The notes under the pieces: model-generated
What the model was told of the DNA's origin: nothing
The model's database searches: none
Seen by the model: only the letters and a program-made list of their open reading frames with translations
Source: Kitasatospora sp. MMS16-BH015
GTDB taxonomy: Bacteria; Actinomycetota; Actinomycetes; Streptomycetales; Streptomycetaceae
Direction: 5' to 3'
Assembly: GCF_002943525.1 (NCBI RefSeq)
Contig: NZ_CP025394.1
Location: forward strand, 8,509,001 to 8,573,000
DNA: 64,000 bases
Shown here: one piece after another, positions 58,366 through 64,000 of the stretch
How the letters are laid out: each line of letters starts with the position of its first letter
Numbering within the stretch: position 1 is the stretch's first letter
Made by a program: the position numbers and the translations under genes

Positions 58366-59120
58366 ACGCCTTCGACCTGACCGGACGGCTCGCCGTCGTC
58401 ACCGGTGCCCGGCGCGGCATCGGCCGGGCCATGGCCCGCGCCCTCGCCGAGGCCGGGGCGGACGTCATTGGTGTGAGCGCTCACATAGAGGCCGGCAGCG
58501 AGGTCGAGAAGGACGTCCTCGCCGCCGGCCGCAGCTTCGAGGCGATCCGCGCCGACTTCGCCGACCCCGAGGCCGTACGCGCCCTGGGGGCGGACCTGGC
58601 GGGGCGGGAGCGGCCGGTGGACATCCTGGTCAACAACGCCGGCACCATCCGCCGCGCGCCGGCCGCCGAACACTCCGACGACGACTGGGACTTGGTGCTC
58701 CAGGTCAACCTGAGCGCGCAGTTCGCGCTGGCCCGGGCGGTGGGCGGCGCGATGGTGGCGCGCGGCCAGGGCAAGATCATCTTCACGGCCTCGCTGCTCA
58801 GCTTCCAGGGCGGCATCACCGTCCCCGGCTACACCGCCGCCAAGCACGGCGTCGCCGGGCTGACCAAGGCGCTGGCCAACGAGTGGGCCGGCCGCGGCGT
58901 CAACGTCAACGCCATCGCGCCCGGCTACATCGCCACCGACAACACCCAGGCCCTGCAGGCCGATCCGGTGCGCAGCCGGGCGATCCTGGACCGGATCCCG
59001 GCCGGCCGCTGGGGGCGGGCAGACGACCTGGCCGGGGCCACGGTCTTCCTGGCCTCGGCCGCCGCCGCGTACGTCCACGGCACCGTCCTGCCCGTCGACG
59101 GCGGATGGCTGGGCCGGTGA
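58362..59120 (+). CDS. KduD-like short-chain dehydrogenase
   Basis: 252 residues, classical SDR with TGxxxGIG motif VTGARRGIGRAMA, LVNNAGTIRRAPA, and catalytic Ser/Tyr/Lys in FTASLLSFQGG...VPGYTAAKHGV. The NNAGTIRR and FQGGI segments resemble 2-dehydro-3-deoxy-D-gluconate 5-dehydrogenase (KduD), which acts in pectin and uronate breakdown. It sits directly before KDPG aldolase and KDG kinase, supporting that role. A perfect lac-like palindrome lies inside the gene at 58472. Confidence 0.82.
   Translation: MNAFDLTGRLAVVTGARRGIGRAMARALAEAGADVIGVSAHIEAGSEVEKDVLAAGRSFEAIRADFADPEAVRALGADLAGRERPVDILVNNAGTIRRAPAAEHSDDDWDLVLQVNLSAQFALARAVGGAMVARGQGKIIFTASLLSFQGGITVPGYTAAKHGVAGLTKALANEWAGRGVNVNAIAPGYIATDNTQALQADPVRSRAILDRIPAGRWGRADDLAGATVFLASAAAAYVHGTVLPVDGGWLGR
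58472..58485. promoter_or_regulatory. Perfect lac-like palindrome TGTGAGCGCTCACA inside the KduD-like gene
   Basis: The most symmetric copy of the operator in the window, coding for V-S-A-H about 110 bp into the gene. It could act as a roadblock linking this operon to arabinose control, or be a coincidence of codons. Confidence 0.5.
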
Positions 59121-59746
59121 CCGGCGCACTGGCCGCCGTACTGGGCGGCACCCGGGTGGTACCGGTGCTGGCCGTGCACGACCCGGCCACCGCCGCACCG
59201 CTGGCCGAGGCGCTCAGCGCGGGCGGCGCCAGGTGTGCCGAGGTCACCTTCCGCACCCCGGGTGCCGAGTCGGCGCTCAAGGCGATGGCGGCCCACGGCG
59301 GCCTCGCCGTCGGCGCCGGCACCGTCCTCACCCCCGAGCAGGCGCGGCGCGCGGTCGCGGCCGGGGCCCGCTTCGTGGTCTCACCCGGCTACGACGAGGA
59401 AGTCGTCGCCACGTGCCGGGAGTTGGGGGTGCCCGTGGTGCCCGGCATCGCCACCCCCACCGAACTGATGCGGGCCCTGCGCGCCGGGCTCGACACCGTC
59501 AAGCTCTTCCCCGCCGAACCGCTCGGCGGAATCCCGGTGCTGCGCGCCCTCGCCGCGCCCTTCCCCGCGGTGCGCTTCGTGCCGACCGGCGGGATCGGCG
59601 TCGACCAGCTGCCCGGCTACCTCGCCGAGCCCGCCGTACTCGCCGTGGGCGGCAGCTGGCTGGCGACCCCCGGGCACCTGGCCGAGGGCGACTACCCGGC
59701 CATCCGCCGGCTGACGGCCGAGGCCGTGGCAGTGGGTGCGCCATGA
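59117..59746 (+). CDS. eda: KDPG/KHG-type aldolase
   Basis: 209 residues, TIM barrel. It splits 2-keto-3-deoxy-6-phosphogluconate into pyruvate and glyceraldehyde-3-phosphate. The catalytic Glu is in GGARCAEVTFRTPGA and the Schiff-base Lys in DTVKLFPAEPLGG; VGAGTVLTPEQA and PTGGIGVDQLPGYL are further marks. GTG 59117 overlaps the preceding stop and the gene overlaps the kinase by ATGA. Confidence 0.92.
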   Translation: MTGALAAVLGGTRVVPVLAVHDPATAAPLAEALSAGGARCAEVTFRTPGAESALKAMAAHGGLAVGAGTVLTPEQARRAVAAGARFVVSPGYDEEVVATCRELGVPVVPGIATPTELMRALRAGLDTVKLFPAEPLGGIPVLRALAAPFPAVRFVPTGGIGVDQLPGYLAEPAVLAVGGSWLATPGHLAEGDYPAIRRLTAEAVAVGAP

Positions 59747-60780
59747 CCGAGGTGGTGGCCCTCGGCGAGGTCATGCTCCGCTTCGACCCGGGCGAGGGCA
59801 GGATCAGCACCGCCCGCACCTTCCAGGTCTGGGAGGGCGGCGGCGAGTACAACGTCGCCCGGGCGCTGCGTCGCTGCTTCGGGCGGCGGACGGCCGTCGT
59901 CACCGCGCTCGCCGACAACCCGGTGGGCCGGCTGGTCGAGGACCTCGTGCTGCAGGGCGGGGTCGACACCTCGCTGATCCGCTGGGTGCCCGACGACGGC
60001 GCCGGCCGCGCCGCGCGCAACGGCCTCAACTTCGTCGAGCGCGGCTTCGGCAGCCGCGGCGCCCTCGGCGTCAGCGACCGCGCCCACACGGCGGCCTCCC
60101 AGCTGCGCGAGGGCGAGGTCGACTGGGACGCGGTCTTCTCCCCGGGGGTGCGCTGGTTCCACACCGGCGGCGTCTTCGCGGGCCTGTCCGACACCACCGC
60201 CGGCCTCGCCGAGGAGGCCATGACGGCCGCCCGCCGCCACGGACTCACCGTCTCCTACGACCCCAACTACCGCCCCAGCCTCTGGGCCGGCCGGGGCGGA
60301 CCGGAGCGGGCCCGGGAGACCGACCTGCGCCTGGCCCGGCACGCCGACGTCATCGTCGGCGCACTCGGCCTGGCGGGCCGCCACCCAGGCGTCGAGCGGC
60401 TCGGGGCGGAGGAGGTGCCGGACGCCCTGGCGGCGGTGGCCGCCCTGCTGCCCGGGGCGCGGGTGCTGGCGACCACCCTGCGCGAGGTCCCCTCCGCCGG
60501 CGTCAACGACTGGGGCTCGGCCGCCTGGTCGGCGAAGACCGGCTACCTGGCCGGTCCGTCGATGCCCGGCCTGCATGTCCTGGACCGGATCGGCTCCGGT
60601 GACGCCTTCGCCGCCGGACTGATCCACGGCCTGCTCGCCGCGACCTCGCTGGAGGGCGCCCTCGCCTACGGCACCGCCCTCGGCGCCCTCACGATGACCA
60701 CGCCCGGTGACAGCGCCACGGCCTCGCCGGCCGAGATCGAGGCGCTGATCGCGGGCGCCACCGCGGCGGTCAGACGCTGA
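59743..60780 (+). CDS. kdgK: 2-keto-3-deoxygluconate kinase (PfkB family)
   Basis: 345 residues. It phosphorylates KDG to KDPG for the aldolase encoded just before it. PfkB marks: N-terminal LGEVMLRFDPGEGRI and GGGEYNVARALRR, substrate region VSYDPNYRPSLW, and the anion-hole/catalytic motif DRIGSGDAFAAGLIHGL with the base Asp. A 143-bp gap without a visible gene follows before the hydrolase. Confidence 0.9.
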   Translation: MTEVVALGEVMLRFDPGEGRISTARTFQVWEGGGEYNVARALRRCFGRRTAVVTALADNPVGRLVEDLVLQGGVDTSLIRWVPDDGAGRAARNGLNFVERGFGSRGALGVSDRAHTAASQLREGEVDWDAVFSPGVRWFHTGGVFAGLSDTTAGLAEEAMTAARRHGLTVSYDPNYRPSLWAGRGGPERARETDLRLARHADVIVGALGLAGRHPGVERLGAEEVPDALAAVAALLPGARVLATTLREVPSAGVNDWGSAAWSAKTGYLAGPSMPGLHVLDRIGSGDAFAAGLIHGLLAATSLEGALAYGTALGALTMTTPGDSATASPAEIEALIAGATAAVRR

Positions 60781-60923
60781 CCGCCACGCACCGGCGGGTC
60801 TCCGGCGCCGACGGAAGCAGCCCGCGCCGCGGGATGCGGAAGACGGCGAACAGGCCTCCTGCGGCCTCGACTTCGACGGTCAGGAAGCCGCAGGTCCATC
60901 CGATGTCTTGAAGGGGAGTCCCC

Positions 60924-61775
60924 ATGAAATTGCTTCGGGTCGGAGCGCCGGGCGCAGAGGCCCCGGCGGTCCTCGGTGCGGACGGGCGGCTGTTCGGCCT
61001 CTCGGAGCTGACCGCCGACATCGACGGGGCGTTCCTCGCCGAGGGCGGGATCGAGCGGGCCCGGGAGGCGCTGGCCGCCGGCCGGCTGCCCGAGCTCGAC
61101 CCGCGTGATCTGCGGGTGGGGGCGCCGGTCGCCCGTCCGGGCAAGGTGGTCTGCGTCGGCCTCAACTACCGCGACCACGCGCAGGAGACCGGCGCGGCCG
61201 TCCCGGGCCGCCCGGTGATCTTCATGAAGGACCCGGCCACCGTGGTCGGCCCGTACGACGAGGTGCTGATCCCGCGCGGCTCGGTCAAGACGGACTGGGA
61301 GGTGGAGCTCGCGGTCGTGATCGGCCGCCGGGCGCGCTACCTGGCCGACCCGGCCGAGGCGGCCGGGTGCATCGCGGGCTTCGCGATCAGCAACGACGTC
61401 TCGGAGCGGGAGTTCCAGCTCGAGTACTCCCCGCAGTGGGACCTCGGCAAGTCCTGCGAGACCTTCAACCCGCTCGGGCCCTGGCTGGTCACCCCGGACG
61501 AGGCGGGCGACCCGCAGGCCCTCGGCCTGCGACTGGCCGTCAACGGCGAGCTCCGCCAGAACGGCCACACCAAGAACATGATCTTCCAGGTCGGGTACCT
61601 CGTCCACTACCTCAGCCAGTACCTGGTGCTCAACCCGGGCGACGTCGTCAACACCGGCACACCCGCCGGTGTGGCCCTCGGGCTGCCCGGCACCCCGTAC
61701 CTGCGCGCGGGCGACACCGTCACCCTGTCCATCGACGGCCTGGGCACCCAGCGCCAGCGCTTCGTGGACGCGTGA
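60924..61775 (+). CDS. Fumarylacetoacetate-hydrolase family protein, probable 2,4-diketo-3-deoxy-L-fuconate/rhamnonate hydrolase
   Basis: 283 residues from ATG 60924 (AAGGGGAG upstream). FAH fold with VCVGLNYRDHAQETG, FMKDPATVVGPYD, the metal-ligand Glu region TDWEVELAVVIGRRA, and NTGTPAGVALG. In non-phosphorylated L-fucose and L-rhamnose routes such enzymes split the diketo acid to pyruvate and L-lactate. The next gene is an SDR of the type that makes the diketo acid, which supports the call. Confidence 0.82.
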   Translation: MKLLRVGAPGAEAPAVLGADGRLFGLSELTADIDGAFLAEGGIERAREALAAGRLPELDPRDLRVGAPVARPGKVVCVGLNYRDHAQETGAAVPGRPVIFMKDPATVVGPYDEVLIPRGSVKTDWEVELAVVIGRRARYLADPAEAAGCIAGFAISNDVSEREFQLEYSPQWDLGKSCETFNPLGPWLVTPDEAGDPQALGLRLAVNGELRQNGHTKNMIFQVGYLVHYLSQYLVLNPGDVVNTGTPAGVALGLPGTPYLRAGDTVTLSIDGLGTQRQRFVDA

Positions 61776-61786
61776 GGAGCACCACG

Positions 61787-62545
61787 ATGACCGAACTCGA
61801 AGGGCTGGCAGCGCTGGTCACCGGCGGCGGCTCCGGCATCGGCCTGGCCACCGCCACCCTGCTGGCCGACCGCGGCGCACGGGTGGCCGTGCTGGACCTG
61901 GATCCGGCCGCCGTGAAGGAGCCGCTGCTCGGCTTCACCGCCGACGTCGGCGACGACGCCTCCGTCCGGTCCGCCGTCGAGGCGGCGGCCGAGGCGCTCG
62001 GCGGGATCGACCTGGTGGTCAACTGCGCGGGCATCGGCGCCGTCGGGACGGTGGCGGACAACCCGGACGAGCAGTGGCAGCGTGTACTGGAGGTCAACCT
62101 GCTCGGCGTGGTCCGCACCACCCGGGCCGCCCTGCCGCACCTGCGCCGGTCCGCGCACGCCTCGGTGGTCAACACCGGCTCGATCGTCGTCACCACCGGC
62201 CTGCCGCAGCGCGCGCTGTACGCGGCGAGCAAGGGGGCCGTCCACGCCCTCACCCTGGCGATGGCCGCCGACCACGTCCGCGAGGGCATCCGGGTCAACT
62301 GCGTCAACCCCGGCACCGTCGACACCCCGTGGGTCGGACGGCTGCTGGCCGCCGCCGAGGACCCGGCGGCCGAGCGCGCCGCGCTCGACGGTCGCCAGCC
62401 GCACGGCCGCCTGGTCACCGCCGAGGAGGTGGCCGCCGCCATCGTCTACCTGTCCTCTCCGGCCGCGGCCTCCGTCACCGGCACCGCCCTCGCGGTGGAC
62501 GGCGGGACGGCCGGCCTCCGACTGCGTTCCGACCAGAGGAAGTGA
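61787..62545 (+). CDS. Short-chain dehydrogenase, probable 2-keto-3-deoxy-L-fuconate dehydrogenase
   Basis: 252 residues, SDR with VTGGGSGIGLATA, VNCAGIGAVGTV and the catalytic triad in NTGSIVVTTGLPQRALYAASKGA. The NAD-preferring Asp after beta-2 (VAVLDLDPAAV) is present. Its order, hydrolase-SDR-aldo/keto reductase, matches deoxysugar oxidation clusters. It begins 11 bp after the hydrolase. Confidence 0.78.
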   Translation: MTELEGLAALVTGGGSGIGLATATLLADRGARVAVLDLDPAAVKEPLLGFTADVGDDASVRSAVEAAAEALGGIDLVVNCAGIGAVGTVADNPDEQWQRVLEVNLLGVVRTTRAALPHLRRSAHASVVNTGSIVVTTGLPQRALYAASKGAVHALTLAMAADHVREGIRVNCVNPGTVDTPWVGRLLAAAEDPAAERAALDGRQPHGRLVTAEEVAAAIVYLSSPAAASVTGTALAVDGGTAGLRLRSDQRK

Positions 62546-62547
62546 CG

Positions 62548-63537
62548 ATGCGCCGGCACACCCTCGGCCCCGGGCCGGTACGCGTCAGTGAACTCGCCTT
62601 CGGGGCGGCCGGGATCGGCAACCTGTTCACGCCGGTGGGCGAGGAGCAGGCCGAGCAGGCGGTGGCCGCGGCCTGGGAGAGCGGCGTGCGGTACTTCGAC
62701 ACGGCGCCGCACTACGGCCTCGGGCTCTCCGAACGCCGGCTCGGCGCCGCGCTGCGGTCCTGGCCGCGCAGCTCGTACGTGCTGTCCACCAAGGTCGGCC
62801 GGCTCCTGGAGCCGGTGCCGTGCGTCGGTGACGACCTCGCCGACGGCTTCGCCGTCCCCGCCACCCACCGGCGCCGGTGGGATTTCAGTGCCGAGGGCGT
62901 GCGCCGCTCGCTGGCGGGCAGTCTGGAGCGCCTGGGCGTGGACCGGATCGACATCGCCTACCTGCACGATCCGGACGACCACGCCGAGTGGGCCCTCGGC
63001 GAGGCCTACCCCGAGCTCGAACGCCTGCGCGCCGAAGGGGTGCTGGGGGCGATCGGGGTCGGCATGAACCAGGCCGAGCTGCCCAGCCGGTTCGTCCGCG
63101 AGACGGACATCGACGTGGTCCTGCTGGCCGGCCGCTACAGCCTGCTCGACCAGCGCGGCCTCGCCGAGCTGCTGCCGCTGGCCGCCGAGCACGGCGTCGG
63201 CGTCGTCATCGGCGGGGTCTTCAACTCGGGCCTGCTCGCCGACCCGCGCCCCGGCGCCACCTTCGACTACGCCGCCGCTCCGCCCGAAGTACTCGGCCGG
63301 GCAATGGAGTTGAAGGAGGTCTGCGAGCGCCACGGGGTGCCGCTGCGGGCCGCCGCGCTGCGCTTCCCGTTCGGCCACCCGGCGGTGGCGAGCGTCCTGG
63401 TCGGCACCCGCAGTGCCGAGGAGGCCCGGGACGCCGCCGCCCTGCTGCAGTGCCCGGTCCCGGCGGCGTTGTGGGCGGAGCTGGGCGAGCGCGGGCTGCT
63501 GCCGCCCGGCGTCCCGACCCCGGCGGAGGTGGGCTGA
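62548..63537 (+). CDS. Aldo/keto reductase, probable L-fucose (D-threo-aldose) 1-dehydrogenase
   Basis: 329 residues, (beta/alpha)8 barrel. Active-site Asp and Tyr in VRYFDTAPHYGLGLSERRLG, Lys in YVLSTKVGRLL, and the late His region IDIAYLHDPDDH. The extended region after KVGRLLEPVP is typical of the D-threo-aldose dehydrogenase/pyridoxal dehydrogenase branch, which oxidises L-fucose to its lactone. It is the last gene of the operon. Together with the lactonase, SDR and hydrolase it makes all but one step of an L-fucose route; the dehydratase is not in the window. Confidence 0.8.
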   Translation: MRRHTLGPGPVRVSELAFGAAGIGNLFTPVGEEQAEQAVAAAWESGVRYFDTAPHYGLGLSERRLGAALRSWPRSSYVLSTKVGRLLEPVPCVGDDLADGFAVPATHRRRWDFSAEGVRRSLAGSLERLGVDRIDIAYLHDPDDHAEWALGEAYPELERLRAEGVLGAIGVGMNQAELPSRFVRETDIDVVLLAGRYSLLDQRGLAELLPLAAEHGVGVVIGGVFNSGLLADPRPGATFDYAAAPPEVLGRAMELKEVCERHGVPLRAAALRFPFGHPAVASVLVGTRSAEEARDAAALLQCPVPAALWAELGERGLLPPGVPTPAEVG

Positions 63538-63587
63538 CGGATGTCGCCCCGGATGGTTCGTGTCACTCTCCTGGCGACTCTCGCAGT

Positions 63588-63606
63588 TGTCATCGGATGG
63601 ATGACA
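63588..63606. promoter_or_regulatory. RheA-type heat-shock operator TGTCATC-N5-GATGACA
   Basis: A perfect 7-bp inverted repeat with 5-bp spacer, identical to the site described for RheA, the temperature-sensing repressor of hsp18 in Streptomyces albus. It lies 58 bp before the small heat-shock gene. Confidence 0.88.
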
Positions 63607-63663
63607 TGTTAGAACGGATTCAGGTGAAGCGCACTGGCACCCACAGTCCTGGAGGTGTTTCGC

Positions 63664-64000
63664 ATGCTGATGCGCACTGACCCGTTCCGCGAGCTGGACC
63701 GTCTGACCCAGCAGTTCCTGGGTGCGAACGGCACTTGGTCCCGGCCCGCCCCGATGGCGCTGGACGCCTGCCGTGTCGGGGACGAGTACGTGATCTGCTT
63801 CGACCTGCCGGGTGTGGATCCGGGGGCGATCGACATCGACGTCGAGCGGAACATGCTGACCGTCAAGGCCGAGCGCCGTCCCCGCCACCAGGGCGAGGAT
63901 GTGAAGTGGGAGCTGTCCGAGCGCCCGCTCGGCGTGTTCTCCCGGCAGGTCATGCTCTCCGACACCCTCGACCCGGAGGGGATCAGCGCCGACTATGACG
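63664..64000 (+). CDS. hsp18: Hsp18-type small heat-shock protein, cut by the right edge
   Basis: The first 112 residues are visible, from ATG 63664 (GGAGGTG upstream; ATG 63670 is an alternative). The N-terminus MLMRTDPFRELDRLTQQFLG leads into an alpha-crystallin domain (ACRVGDEYVICFDLPGVDPGAIDIDVERNMLTVKAER...RPLGVFSRQVMLSD). It is an ATP-independent chaperone that holds unfolded proteins under heat stress. The RheA-type operator upstream supports the identification. The C-terminal IXI motif lies outside the window. Confidence 0.93.
   Translation, partial: MLMRTDPFRELDRLTQQFLGANGTWSRPAPMALDACRVGDEYVICFDLPGVDPGAIDIDVERNMLTVKAERRPRHQGEDVKWELSERPLGVFSRQVMLSDTLDPEGISADYD

Noticed and set aside
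1..64000. CRISPR arrays, tRNA or rRNA genes, phage integrase or att sites
   Set aside because: I looked for regular short repeats with spacers, cloverleaf-like stems with CCA-ready ends, and integrase motifs, and saw none. A tRNA scan would be more sensitive than reading by eye.

Overview
This is very GC-rich actinobacterial DNA, most likely from Streptomyces or Kitasatospora. The evidence is C/G-ending codons, frequent GTG starts, heavy 4-bp stop/start coupling, TAT and lipobox signal peptides, a perfect CebR-type box, a RheA-type heat-shock operator, and an AldO-like alditol oxidase. No rRNA or tRNA gene, CRISPR array or phage region was seen.

Layout. 1-1813: a VOC-fold protein (cut by the left edge), a WYL regulator and a small DUF1304 membrane protein. 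1992-8405: a secreted esterase with a ricin-type lectin, an IS5-type insertion sequence with a CTAG duplication, a secreted GH10 xylanase and a modular GH9 cellulase under a CebR box. 8618-9643: a LacI-family regulator. 9965-14200: a four-gene minus-strand operon that looks like a small furan pathway (MfnB-like furan synthase, aldehyde dehydrogenase, benzyl-alcohol-type dehydrogenase, methyltransferase). 14527-15037: a decayed secreted-protein gene. 15668-26822: sugar ABC transporter, araB, araD, araA, galM and transaldolase, an L-arabinose utilisation unit. 26891-31001: GH62 arabinofuranosidase, GH10-CBM13 and GH11-CBM2 xylanases. 31351-32598: alditol (xylitol) oxidase. 32862-38321: bxlEFG-type xylobiose transporter plus cytoplasmic GH3 beta-xylosidase. 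38645-39676: a second LacI regulator, close paralogue of the first. 40221-45444: a frameshifted Rieske protein, a GH127-type arabinofuranosidase and a second GH62. 45822-49756: xylA, xylB and a ROK repressor. 49971-63537: a GntR/FadR regulator divergent from a 13-gene catabolic operon (ABC transporter, unassigned barrel protein, mutarotase, lactonase, dehydrogenases, KDPG aldolase, KDG kinase, diketo-acid hydrolase, aldo/keto reductase). 63664-end: an Hsp18-type small heat-shock protein, cut by the right edge.

How it works together. Most of the window is one arabinoxylan utilisation island. Secreted enzymes open and debranch xylan; two ABC systems import arabinose and xylobiose; XylAB and AraBAD feed the pentose phosphate pathway, with transaldolase alongside. 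Repeated DNA signals tie the genes together. Lac-like palindromes (consensus TGTKAGCGCTMACA) mark the arabinose genes, the GH3 start and several odd places. CGAAA-N-TTTCG-type boxes mark the xylan genes. A CAACAAATTAGT element is shared by xylAB and the alditol oxidase. A CebR box marks the cellulase.

The items I consider most novel are the furan mini-operon, the hybrid deoxysugar/ketodeoxyuronate operon with an unassigned 650-residue barrel protein, the tandem operators over the GH3 start codons, and an orphan operator-promoter followed by a terminator with no good gene between them (a candidate regulated small RNA).
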